NCBI GenBank assembly: GCA_030789695.1
Contig: CM061132.1
Span: 154,796,817-154,860,816, forward strand
DNA from: Scilla litardierei
Lineage: Eukaryota; Streptophyta; Magnoliopsida; Asparagales; Asparagaceae
DNA: 64,000 bases
Reading direction: 5' to 3'
The notes beneath the pieces are model-generated. The model was not told where the DNA came from. It saw only the letters and a program-made list of their open reading frames with translations, and searched no databases. How positions within the stretch are numbered: the stretch's first letter is position 1; the number at the start of each line of letters is the position of its first letter. Below, piece after piece: positions 47,803-59,240 of the stretch. The translations under genes and the position numbers were made by a program.

Positions 47803-50536
47803 TTCTACCCACCTTAGAAATGATTCCGCCCTCGAAATCACTTATGCTAAGACTAATTATAAAATCTATAAATACTTAAGCTTACAACCCCCATCTCTCA
47901 CACCAAGATCTCTAATCTTATAACTTCAATATCGTCCCTCAAATAATCCATCATAACCTTTCTTTTCACAGGACAATGCTACGACTAAACTCACCTCATA
48001 ATACTTAGCTATAGACCCATCACTACTGTTCAAATTTCCAACCCTGGGTCCTCACAAAAGAATAATAATCATCTTCTCATACCATACCACTCCGTTAAAC
48101 ATCGTCGCTCAAAAACATCTTTTAAATTTCTCTATTCTCTTCCCAATATTAATCAATCGCCAAACTTATGCCCTAGTCGATCACCCATCCAAGATGAAGA
48201 TTTTGTCTATCGCATCACATCTTTCGCCCATCAACAATCGCCGTGTCCTCAATACATTCTGTGCCATAACTTCTATAAATTTATCCGCCAAATAATTGAA
48301 CTATCAAAATCACATCTCCCTTACTCATTTTAATTATCTTCAACCAATATTAAATCCGACAACCTAACCATTCATTTATCTCAACACGTCGTGTTACTCC
48401 CAATGTCTTCTCACGTCAACTCAACAATCAAGTCTCGATGCTAATAAAAGCTCTACTCAAACTCATGATCACCCCAACTCCTATCATACTCTATAGCCAT
48501 CCCTATCTACCATTCAACTAAGCCTCAAATCTGACAGTTCTCATCTTCACGCATATAATCTCATTCAACCAGAATTCTCCATTGAGTCCGTCACACATCG
48601 GTATTGTAAAAAGTTTTGGACAGCTCACTCTTTATATCCGAAAGAAATCTTAAATCTAACACCCTTGTGTTCCAAAATCAATTAGTCACTGCTATGATAA
48701 AACTCATCTCACCCTGAGTCTACCCCGCAAACAATATCATATAACGATAATAGCTAGTCCCAATAGCATAACAACCATAACCACAGAATTTCTAAGGGAT
48801 AAAGAAGAGAAGGGAAAAGGAAACTTAAGTCCAAAGTCACATTTAAAATATTTGGAAAAACGTGTGGAGTTGCGATAATGGGTGAGGAAGGATAATTGAT
48901 TCGTGATCTTGTGAGCTAATTTCAAAAAAAAACTTTAAAGGTTTGCTTTAAAAGAAAAAAACAAAGTTTTGATGCAATCACATTCAGTCAGAGTTAAGCT
49001 ATTCTATAATCGCGAAAAACTACGTCTAAGGAAATTGCCTGCTATGACCCTATTCATATCCTATGAATACTATCATTCAGACAACTTCAAGCGTAACATG
49101 GTTAACACTGAGTACACATTCAAGACACAAAAGGCAATCATCGGGATCCTAAAGAACACACACTCATACAGGTCTACGCACTCTACCTATACTCATGCAT
49201 CACGACAACATCATCTACCAAGGGCCTACTCCTAGCTAGGGATGACATAGGCAACTACAGGCGCTGATGTCCACATACAAGAGGGAGGCCGAAACCAAAA
49301 ACGACACGAAACAAGATCGAAAGAGCGACGTCAGGTAAGGTGAGGATAAGAAGATAATCGGATGGACGGGACAAAAATATTGCTAAAAATGATCTAACGA
49401 TGGAAGAAGGATTTTGTGCAAAACATGGTATCATATACCTTTAAATATATTTATATATATATAATTAAAAGTGAGCAGACGAAGCAAATTAAAATTTTGG
49501 AAAAAGTAAGACGAAGGAAGGATGGATAGGGTGAGAAACGATTGTTTTGCAAATGAGAAAGTAAGTTAAACAAAGATCCTTGAAGTACGAGCACGATGAA
49601 CATAGAGATGTTTATACATATACAAGAAGACATTTAAAGTTCCCTTTGGTTTAGAAAATATTTTTAAAAAGTATGTACGGTAAGAGATTAGAAGTGTTGG
49701 TAGTTTTTGTAAGAAGAATAACATTGAATGGTAACAAGTTTTAATACCGAAATACGAAAATTAATGATTCAAAAGCGAGTACGAAATAGTAACTTAAGGA
49801 TTTACGACCAAGAAGGTTTCAAGGTCGATAAAAGAATTTTAATTCAACCGAAAACAAGAATTTTTTTTTTCAATATATGGTATAGGGGTTTTCAAAGAAA
49901 TTAAGCTGAGCGAAAAACTTAATAATAGATTTTGAAAATACTTTTAGAGGAAGCAGAATTGGTCAAGGAAGGGATTCGAAGGATCGATGATAATCGTCAG
50001 GAAACGATCGCGTGAATCGGGAGACAGGAAAATGATCGCTTGAAGAATATGTGTAGGATACGAATCGTGAAGAGCTACGATGGAACTCTATGGTTGATAA
50101 TATAAAAGTGTAATGATCAGAGAGATGTTAGAGGTCAAGGGTTCTAATCATCGAGTAGTCCAAAGATCAGGATAACTTAGCTTTAAGACTTCCCAATGAG
50201 CTAAACTATATTCAGGATCTAAGGGGGAAATTCCTAAGAGAAACAAGGTTACATTCTGCTGGGTCCGAAATCGATGGATCCGAGCGAACGACTAAATAGG
50301 AGGTCCCTAGAAATCAAACACGGTCAGAATCAAATGGGGATGCTAAGGTAGTCTAAGACGAGGACGACTAAATCTTAACCAAGGCGTCAGACTATCAAAC
50401 CTGGGCGTCTATCTAAGTCTTCCTACCATCTAAGACTGGGTAAATCTAATTTAGACATGTACATGGATATTAAATGAATGCGGTACTCTTATTGTTCGGA
50501 ACTTTTGCAAGACCTGCATGGGCCACCACTAAAACC
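47803..50536 (-). other. Gypsy-2 interior without gag-pol
   Basis: Next to the 3' LTR, on -, a short remnant (ATTTCGAGGGCGGAATCATT before GGTGGGTAGAA) parallels the end of Gypsy-1 pol and its purine tract. The rest is AT-rich and non-coding; the longest frame is 88 codons (48969-49235, no similarity). The end next to the 5' LTR carries the shared leader GACCTGCATGGGCCACCACT (+ strand, 50511-50530). Confidence 0.75.
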
Positions 50537-53500
50537 TGTCATGCCCCGCTTCCCAAAATGGATGGAAGCGAAACGTGACGAGGCCCGCTTAGGCCAGAGC
50601 TGAGAAGCTCGGACCCAATAAGCGTCTGTAGGGGTACCATTTTAAAAGATTTTCAGGTTCTTGCATTAATATAGTTCGAAACAACAGAAAGTACGGAAAT
50701 GAAGTTGCATTCATTAAATTAGAGATATAATATCCAACAAGTACAAAGTCTAAAAAGAAGCCTAAGCGTGGCAACAAACTATCTAAAAGAAAACTGAAAG
50801 TAGTAACCTCTGAAAATGGCGACTAAAAGACCTCAAGGTCTGGTCCTTGTCAGGTACGTACTCTGGTGACGACGTCCTCGGCTCCACGTACTCCAGTGAG
50901 TCTGCCTCGTCCACGAACTCTGACTCAACACCTGACGTACAACACCCAAGAAAAAGGAACTGTACGTCAGGTAAAGTCTACAAGAAGGGTTAGACTTTAC
51001 TGCAAGTGCACCGAACTTTAAACAACGGTTTACTGGTTGATTAGCATGCTGGGGTTCTTTTACATAACAGTTTACTGGTTGATTAGCATGCTGTGGTTAT
51101 AACAGGGTAACACGACAGGAAGTAACGCAGCAGGACAGTAAAACGGGACAGGTAGTAGTCGTAGCGTGTGCTACCAACTACGGGACTAACCCACAGGTGT
51201 CAAGACAAGACGGGACGTGACGGGACAAGACAAGACAGGACAAGTGAGACACGAAAGGGTTCACGCCTTACGGTTCGAGGGGGATCAGACCCTCTTGCCG
51301 TGCGCACGCTCAACCCAACCCCAAACCAAGGAACTCAGGACAAGATTTACAGGGATCATTTCCGCTAGGGAAACATCCGAAACGCCCGAAGGCTTTTTGT
51401 GTAACAGGGATCACTTCCGCTAGGAAAGCATCCGAAACGCCCGAAGGCTTTTTGCGTAACAGGGATCACTTCCGCTAGGAAAGCATCCGAAACGCCCGAA
51501 GGCTTTTTGGGTAACAGGGATCACTTCTGCTAGGAAAGCATCCGAAACGCCCGAAGGCTTTTTGGGTAACAGTGATCACTTCCGCTAGGAAAGCATCAGA
51601 AACGCCCAAAGGCTTTTTGGGTAACATGGATCACTTCCGCTAGGAAAGCATCCGAAACGCCTGAAGGCTTTTTGTGTAACAGGACACGACATGACAAGTG
51701 TAAGGAGTTGTTATTCTAGGGTGTCCACACACACGCACACACATGATAGCCCTACAATATCAAAAGTTGTTGTTGTCAGGCTCAGACTTCGTCGTCAAGT
51801 CTGAGCCGTCGGGAGTCGTCCCGGACGCTATCATTTCACGTCCGGTTCTATTTGTTCACAGTTAACAATTCTAACCAACTAGGGCCTAAGCACGGCCAAA
51901 AGTGCAAGTGGATACACTTGCCTGCGATGGCGAGTGTGTCGTCCTCTCGAAGCGTCTCGTCCAAGCGTCTCGTCCGCGGAAGTCCGTCTGAAATATCGCC
52001 ACGTCGACGATGTCAGGTCACGTTTTTCAATAACTCCTATTTAGGTTCATTTCTAGGTTGTCGGGACTACCCTAATCGTCAAGTCACAATTTGACGTTTT
52101 ATCAACCTAAATCGACCACTACCCTATATGCACAGAAAGTTTGTCCGATGGTCGATTTCTACGGTGAGCAGCGTTTTACTGGTGCGGAAAAGTAAATTTA
52201 ATTGTAGTTGTCCGATTTTAGTTAGGGTTCAGTTTTGCTACTGTGTGGGTTCCGCTACGAGTTAGGGGTTACCAACCTGGTCTGACGGTCACGTGTAGCT
52301 TTGACGTCGGATCTGAAACAACGGATCGCGTTCTCCTCACTCTGGACCCTCGACTGCGAGTAGCCCAACAAATAGGGAATTGTCAGGCCCCAGATGGTCG
52401 CAAAGGGGCGTACGTAATTATCTGCGTCATTAAAATTTTTTAGTATTAAACTAAAAGAGTCCATCCAATCAATCAGTAATAAATCCAACTTACCTAATAC
52501 ACCGTATATATATAGTTTATAAGTGTAATTTACTGACATTCTGATAATAACTTATACCATATAAATATTACTGATATAATAACATGATATTAGTTAAATC
52601 ATACAAGTATAACTAATATATAACTAATATTATATCATATAAATACCTCTTAGTGAATAACATAATAACAACAAGTTGCTTAAAGAATACACATCGATTA
52701 GGATGTGTCTCACGCTACTTGCATGCTTGCAGATGGAGCACCTAACGAGATCGAGGAAGAGGGGTCGGGGCAGAGGGGAACGAGGAGGCGGCAACCTGGG
52801 TTGATGCCGGACGGTGGCCGCGCGGTGATCGGAAGATGCAGCAGCAGCAGAGCTGCCGTGGCTGCATCGTGGGGGTGAACGGCCCAAGGCGGCGTCGGTT
52901 GGTCGGAGGAGGTCGTCGGCCTAGGTGGCCGTGGCCGGAAGTCGCTGGGGAGGCGGAGGCCGTCGCGGGGAGTCGCTGGGCTGCAGCGGTGCGACGATTC
53001 ATAGCCCGTACAGCTGTGTCGAGCATCGGGGCGGTGATGTCCGGTCACGGTTGGTCGGGCGGCGGTTCAGGTGGTCGTGGCGGCGGGAAAGGCGACAGGC
53101 GATCGGAAAACTCGCAGCAGCAGCGGGTCTGTCGCTGCTGTCGTTGCTTGCACAAGAAGACGGCGCGGCGGCTGTTGCGAGGTGTCTGCGGGGGGGGGGT
53201 GTTTGGGCGGTGCTCCGGTGGCTGACGGGCGAACAGGGGTCACGGCGAGGCGGTGCGACGTCGGACGGTGGCCTGCGGCATCGCACGGGGTCGCGTTGGC
53301 CGCGGCGGCGTCGGGGTGTTAGAGCGGCGGTCTCGGGTCTCGCCGGTGGGGTCGATGGCCGGAATCGCGAGGCCGTCGGGGTCGAGATGAGAGGAAGGGA
53401 GAGTTAGGGTTAAGGGGATCGTTGTTTGAGAATGAGGGGAGAAGTCTCTCATGCGATGAGAAAAAGAAAAAAAGTTTGTGGCGGCTGGCTACTAATTTGC

Positions 53501-54122
53501 CCTAAGTTTGGTTTTGCACGTGTATAAGGTTAATAGGTTTAGGGTTTTTAATATACTAAAGTTTGATATTTTCACCTAGGGAAAAGTAGGGTTTAGTGTA
53601 GGAGATAGAGAGATGGAGGGGGTGCAACCAGGGATAAGCCTAGGGGCAATAGAAAACAGATTTGGAAGGATATAAAATAGATCAAAAAGAGAATTGGCCA
53701 GATTTGGCTAACAATTCGAATTTTAATCTGATTGGCTAATCGATGGTTGAGATTTATCCGAGCGATATCTCTCAAACCGGACGTCGGAAAAATAATCCGA
53801 AAATACCGGGGCGATCGTGGAGACGAGACGCACAGATCTACGGAGCCTGATCATGTGTAACACCCACCAAAAATTTACGTAAAATTGGGAACGGTGTTTT
53901 GAGTCAAATGACTAAAACGCCCATATTGTTCAAAGTCGTTTTGCGAGAAAACGAGTCATGAGACGATGTTCCCAAAATTTACAATAAAATCCAACACCCC
54001 AAAATGATCGCAACGGCACATCGCATCACTAATTTCGGAATCCAGAAATAGCCAAATAAAAATACGTGCACGATAAAGCACATGCACGCAGAACTACGAT
54101 CGGTCGGAAAGCGGCCGTTACA
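50537..54122 (-). repeat. Gypsy-2 5' LTR, full length (3.6 kb)
   Basis: It starts TGTCATGCCCCGCTTCCCAA and ends GCGGCCGTTACA. It holds purine-rich GACGGGACAAGACAAGACAG sequence (51195-51250), a 55-bp tandem array (51349-51678) and a GC-rich block (52760-53400). Because it kept everything the left copy lost, it is the reference for this family. Confidence 0.9.
51349..51678. repeat. Six tandem copies of a 55-bp unit
   Basis: Units start at 51349, 51404, 51459, 51514, 51569 and 51624, all exactly 55 bp, beginning ACAGGGATCACTTCCGCTAG and containing CCGAAACGCCCGAAGGC. Differences between units are few. It lies in the Gypsy-2 5' LTR and is absent from the 3' LTR. Confidence 0.95.
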
Positions 54123-54127
54123 TTCGT

Positions 54128-55788
54128 CCCACTTTGGCCAATCTATGTGTTTACGCTATAGAAAAGTGGGTAGCCGTCATCGTTGTATTCAGCGACGTGA
54201 ACGACAATAGCGAAAACAAAACCGTCGTCGACGACTGTGCTATATCTGACCAGTACCTCTCCTGTACGTACGTAATATAATGATGTTTCTCCTGTTGTTT
54301 CCCCTACAGGGGACATTAGGAGGGGAGAGGTTGCTGGTCTGAGCTCAGCATCCTGTGGTTGGATCATTTTGATACATCCAGGAATCTTCCTATTATGAGG
54401 AATTTTATATTTTGAACCTGGCAGGCATCCTCTTTTCAATTGAGGTACAACCAATTCTACTGCCTGTGGATTGCATCCATCTTTGGGAATGTCAATCCTA
54501 GCTGGCGTGTTGGCAGCAGGGACGTGTGAACGAACAATCTTCTGGTTGTCCGTAAATTTATCCGTCAATTGATGTACTTTAGTCTGAATATGAAGTGTCT
54601 TCTGGATCTCAACTTCACACAGAAAAAGTATGCGGATCATAACGAGATGAGGACTTTTGTGTCCCATGATATGGTCTCAGAAGCTTCAGGCTTCTGCGTG
54701 CCTATTTCAATGAGATTTTGCTTATCAAAATCACATTTATCAAGACTTGGTGGGAAACCATAAGCAAGCAGCATCAGCAATAAGATATGGCAACAAGTGG
54801 GTCGTATCGTGATAAGCGATGCGGAATGCAGTGTGATGGTCCCCAAACATCAACAGGCAACTGCGATTTTATAACGGACGTGAAATCCATTGAAGTCTCT
54901 TTACCAGAGACTCATGAGTTTGAACATGCTACAAGATGTTCAATTTTAATGCCAGTTGCATGGCAGAAGTCTTGAATGATATGTGTAGTAAATTCACCCA
55001 CAGTATAAGCTTTTGAGAAAGCTAGGTTGCGAGTGAATATAAAGGCACACATAAGACCATCTAGTAGATGCATTTATCAGTACAGTAATGAAGTACCGAT
55101 AATGGGCCATTTGCGAGGTGAATAGGCCCGCAAAGGTCACAATGTATTCTCTCAATGAAGCCAGAAGACTCTAAACCCACTTTCAGGAAAGAATGTCTCT
55201 CTATTAGTTTTCCCTTATGACAAAGGGGGACATGAAACTCAACCTTTTGAAGAATCTTCAGGTTCTCCAATGGATTCATTTGATGATGCGTCCATCATCG
55301 CTGATCCAGGATGACCAAGTCCATTTTGCTAGAGTTAAAAAAATATGGCAAAGAAATGCACTTCTGGTGCACATTCGAGTTGGCTTTCTATAGGATGAAT
55401 ATCTGTAATTATAGGGGCCCGACGGGGTCCAATGAAATCGTAAGTAGAGGTCTTCTGGCCATTCTCTTGACGAGCTACATATTGATATTCAATATATATT
55501 ATCCACAATTTTCAAGTTATTTTTGTTGAAAGAAATATCCTTGAAAATTGGATATTTCCTATATGTTTAAGAGGAGAATTTGCATCTTATAGTCTCGTTG
55601 TATGTGGAGCAATATCAATGCTACATCAGTGCAACGAGGCACCGTCCACAATATTCCATACTTCATCTATAAGTAAAATGAAATTTTATTTAAGTCAATG
55701 AAAAAGACATTCAAAATAAAAGTTCGTACTTAAGCAAATTAAAGATGAAGCAACATTGAATTTTAAATGCATAGATAAAAGATGACGC
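54128..55788 (-). pseudogene. Copia-2 protease-integrase relics
   Basis: On -, 55061-55279 gives the GAG-pre-integrase and integrase start (NLKILQKVEFHVPL, FLKVGLESSGFIERIHCDLC, GPIHLANGP). 54637-54846 and 54143-54667 give the integrase tail (HSASLITIRP, MLLAYGFP) and the linker to RT, which matches Copia-1 3150-3480 in the words DKFTDNQKIVRSHVPAANTP. The catalytic core between is mostly deleted (about 54980-55060), and the protease stretch (55300-55750) has several stops. Confidence 0.75.
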
Positions 55789-56802
55789 TTAATCGAGCAG
55801 GTCGTCATTCTCGAAGTCTTTTGCAGTGAACATCGTTGGTGGCTGAACAACCACCAAGTTTGTTTCAGGCAAAGACTTCTGGCTCGCCTGAAATAGTTCC
55901 TGGAGGTGGCGAGGAGTGCGACAGATTCTGGACCAATGGCCAGTCATGCCACATCTATGGCATTTATCCTCCTAGTTCTTCTTAGGAAGTGACACTTGGT
56001 CAGTGTTCTTTTTCTTCCATGTGAAGTTACTCTTTCCTTTATTGTTGTTGTTGGACAGGGGTGCTGCTCCTCGTCCATTCTTCATCACAGCTTTTCCTTT
56101 GTCATTTTTAGCCTTCTTCTTATTTTTCCACTTCTGGGGAGAAACGTGATGGGCTTCAGGGATAGGAGCAGTGCCAGCTGGACGTAATTTATGAGTTGCG
56201 AGCAGTAAATCTCGATTCTGCTCTGCCCTAAGGAGGCAAGAGATCAGATCAGAGAATTTCGTGAAGTTGCGTTCATGATACTGCTGCATGAGGATTGCAT
56301 CTTTCTCGTGAAACGAGGTAAATGTCTTTTCCAACATGCGTTGTTCTGTCACTTCTTCACCGCACAACTTCAGGCGTGAGGTGATATTATGAAGTGCAGA
56401 ATTATACTCAGCGACATACTTATAGTCCTGAAGTCTGAGGTTTTCCCACTCATAATTGGCACGCGATAATATTACATCAATTTGATGTTTATACCGTGCC
56501 TCCAGCGCTGTCCACAGCTCCTTTGGGTCCTCTACCGTTAAGTATTCGGCCTTTAAGGTCCGATCTATATGTTTCCTAATGTAGATTATGGCTTTCGCCT
56601 TATCCACATCGGAGACAGTGGTAAGAGTGCTACTGCTAGAGGTAGCAGTAGCATCGGCCGCTGTTGGGGCCGATGAAGGAGCCAAAATTGAGCCAAGGAG
56701 GGCCATCGAACGCAAGTGGAACTTCAGGTCCACACGCCAACTCAGGTAATTTTTTCCTGCAGAGTCAAGGACTTCGAAATCGACGCATGCCAATTTTGAC
56801 AT
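55789..56802 (-). pseudogene. Copia-2 gag with CCHC knuckle (one nonsense codon)
   Basis: The start is placed at Met 56802 (MSKLACVDFEVLD), nine codons inside the longer open frame, because family members start there. The frame covers the UBN2-type capsid: GKNYLSWRVDLKFHLRS, AKAIIYIRKHIDRTLKAEYL, ELWTALEARYKHQ, YNSALHNITSRL, then a Lys/Asn-rich stretch. A stop at 55972-55974 follows SLPKKN. In the same frame beyond it lies a perfect CCHC knuckle (CHRCGMTGHWSRIC, about 55920-55965) and a tail to 55789. So gag is broken by a single base change and is by far the best-kept gene of this element. Its capsid packages element RNA. Confidence 0.85.
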
Positions 56803-57463
56803 TTTATCTACGCAATTTAAAATAAGCATGAATTAATTAAAATTGAAATTCACGCATTAAAAATAAAATAAGTAAAATGTGGGGATCGGCCAGATACCCA
56901 AAGAAATACAAGGTCCAAAGTCCGAATATACAGTCCATAAACAAAAGAAAAATACAATTTGGAAACCCAAAATGGGTCCCTGTATTTTCCAATTTTGGCC
57001 TCCGTCTTCATTTGTTGGTGTACCGGTCTTTCACCGGTCTTTGGCATTAATACATTTATTCCTCACTTACAAATTCTCTCAAAAAGAAAATAAAATTGCA
57101 AGGAATTTAAAAAGGGTATCAAATTGGCCGATCCCAAAAATCACATTTTAGCTTATATAAACATCCACGCAGTTTATAAATGCTACAGGCATAAGAGAAA
57201 CAACCACGCAGGCATATAACACAGGCATATATAATATGGAAAAAGAGACTATAAAATATAATAATCTCTCGGACCACGGGGAGACGTCATACACCGTTAG
57301 GTTAGTTGACTAACGGCAGAGCGGTCGCAGGATCCTTAAGATAATTATATTTTGAAAAAATCCTAATATTCCATAAATTGATAATAATGCAAGAGTGTTA
57401 TAATCTTAGCAATATGATGCAACAGGCTCATAACAAAGAATTAAAATAAATTAATATTTTGAA

Positions 57464-57935
57464 TGGGGCTGCAGGCCCATAAATATTAATCATTTTAATA
57501 TATTTATATTTGGGCTTCAGGTCCAGTTTCAAAATTTTAATTGAACATATTGAAGATTGCAATTGGAATTACTGGGCTACAGGCCTGATAGGCAAAAAAT
57601 TTATTTTACAAATTAAGTTTGCAATTGGATTTACTGTGCTTCTGGCCCAATTGGGAAAACCAAAACAATAATTAAGCTGAATGGGACTGCAGGCCCATAA
57701 AACTTATTTTCATTGTTATAAAATGGGCTTCAGGCCCAAATTAGAATACAAATTAATTATTATTCTAATATGGGGTGTAGGCTCATAAACAAAATGAAAA
57801 TCATTTTAATTAGCAACTTAAATTATCTGGGCTTCTGGCCCAAATAACCAGACAAAATGAGTTAATATTATTTAGTGGGCTTCAGGCCTAATAATCAGCC
57901 ATCTAATTTATTAGGATTTGGGCTGCTGGCCCATA
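57464..57935. repeat. Array of ten GGGCTKCAGGCCC dyads
   Basis: Copies start at 57464, 57511, 57573, 57635, 57682, 57724, 57771, 57828, 57876 and 57919, with 42-62 bp spacing and AT-rich spacers. TGGGCY words in each copy equal the plant site II (TCP-binding) element. Spacers are not alike, so only the dyads have been kept. Confidence 0.85.
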
Positions 57936-59058
57936 GGCTGTAATATTCAAAATTTAATATAACATAAGCCCATTAGTTAAAGAATGTGAAGAGCCCCCAA
58001 ACCCCTTCATTTTTCAGATAGTGTCCCTCTCCCACCCCTGTCTATAAAAACAGCGCGCCCCTATCGGGGGTGCAGCCAGAAAATACCCATGTCCGTAAAA
58101 ACCCAACTCACAAAGGACCCCCTCCACTTACGTCCGGTTCGGTGGCGTCACAAGGATCCCCCTTGCCGTCGACAGAACCCCCCGCCGTCGGACGAAATTA
58201 CATGAGGTTGTTGATAAATGGCAAGATTGGTCAAATATACCCCCAGAGACTTCCTGATAATTTAGAGGTTGATTTCGAGGTTGATTTTGACCTCAGGTTG
58301 ATTTCCAGGTTGATTTCCTGATAATTTTTCCATTCACAATTCCTCTACACGTTATCCTGATAAGTTCCAGTCTCTTGATAATTTCGGATAATTTCGGCCA
58401 AAATCAGAGGCCAATTTATAAAAACAATTGTAGAGTGACGCAGGGAACATAACTTGGATCCACCCGCTGATTTATAAATAATTGCAATTTATAAATCAAT
58501 AACAATTGCACTAATAACTTCTGATTGGGTAATGGGAACAATTGCAATTTATAAAAACAATTTAATAATTCAGCGGCGCAGGGAAATAAAAACAATTTAA
58601 TAATTCAGCTGCACAGGGATGGGATGCAGACGACAGAGGAATTGTGCGTAGAGGAATTGGCTGTCGGGGGGTGCATGGGTGGGTGGGATGCAGACGACAG
58701 AGGCCCCCCGTCGGGGGGAGTACAAGGGGTTTTCTTGGGGTTTTAGTTTTTTTTTTTAAATTTTGATGTTTATCAAGATGTTGCAGATTTATACAAGCAT
58801 CTAGAAAAGCTATGTAAAATCATAGCTAACAATATTTTGTAAGTATCTACAGGATCGAAAAAGTTACCTCTAGATCAAAAGATCTAGGGACGATCGTAAT
58901 AAGAAAAAATCCGTAGATCGAAATCCCGCTCCCGAAACGCCTAAAAGATCGCCGCAACGGTTCTCTGCAACGGTTCGCCGCAACAATATATTCCTTAGCG
59001 CGTAGAGGATTTTATTTGAGCGGATACGGAAAAGAAAGCTCAAATAATTTTGAGCAAA

Positions 59059-59071
59059 CGTGCTGATAACG
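59059..59071 (-). promoter_or_regulatory. Putative primer-binding site of Copia-2
   Basis: On - the bases directly after the 5' LTR are CGTTATCAGCACG. Copia-3 has the same bases directly after its LTR (63432-63444). Position and conservation support a primer site. It is not the common TGGTATCAGAGC of plant Copia elements. Confidence 0.6.
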
Positions 59072-59240
59072 TGTTGAAGGATTTTAGAGAAGAGAGTAAA
59101 CAATCTCACATTTTGAGTAGCCATGGCTCTCTATATATTCACTTAGAGCATAGGAGTCCAAGGGACTCCCCACTAACTTAGTGGGGAGTAATGGTGAGAT
59201 GTTGAGGGGGGAGGCCAAAGGCCTCCCTCAACTCACAACA
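59072..59240 (-). repeat. Copia-2 5' LTR (169 bp)
   Basis: Same ends as the copy at 44641; 167 of 169 positions agree by eye. Being unusually short, it leaves the 2.2-kb leader as the probable place for regulatory sequence. Confidence 0.93.

Larger units (their letters stand above)
46234..54122 (-). mobile_element. Gypsy-2: non-autonomous Gypsy element inside Copia-2 pol
   Basis: LTRs are 46234-47802 (1569 bp) and 50537-54122 (3586 bp), with TSD CTCGT (46229-46233) and TTCGT (54123-54127), one change. Removing the element rejoins the Copia-2 RT entry (GCCTCGTCCCACTTTGG; Copia-1 has GCATCGTCCCACTTTGG). The 2.7-kb interior has no recognisable gag or pol, so it depended on enzymes from a relative. 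Its LTR ends (TGTCACGCCCCGCTTCCCA, GGCCGTTACA) and leader next to the 5' LTR match Gypsy-1. Confidence 0.9.
56830..59071 (-). other. Copia-2 5' leader with dyad array
   Basis: This 2.2-kb leader has no gene. At 57464-57935 it carries ten copies of a dyad near TGGGCTTCAGGCCCA. At 58265-58320 there are short repeats of CAGGTTGATTTC, and at 58700-58717 a CCCCCCGTCGGGGGG palindrome. Next to the LTR (59054-59071) on - is CGTTATCAGCACG, the likely primer-binding site. Confidence 0.75.
44641..59240 (-). mobile_element. Copia-2: short-LTR Copia element, split by Gypsy-2
   Basis: LTRs of 169 bp lie at 44641-44809 and 59072-59240 and differ at 2 positions. Flanks are AATAA (44636-44640) and CATAA (59241-59245), a TSD with one change. 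On - the order is LTR, primer site, leader of 2.2 kb, gag (56802-55789), protease/integrase relics (55700-54128), Gypsy-2, RT and RNase H relics (46228-45020), purine tract (on -: GGAGAGATGAGAGGGAG), LTR. Without Gypsy-2 it is about 6.7 kb. Gag has one nonsense codon, and pol is badly eroded to the left of Gypsy-2. Confidence 0.9.

Noticed and set aside
51349..51678. Possible CRISPR-like array
   Set aside because: Units are uniform 55-bp tandem copies without unique spacers, inside a plant LTR.
52630..53452. Cluster of overlapping open frames of 85-160 codons
   Set aside because: Lies wholly inside the Gypsy-2 5' LTR and is repeated in the 3' LTR; composition artefact.
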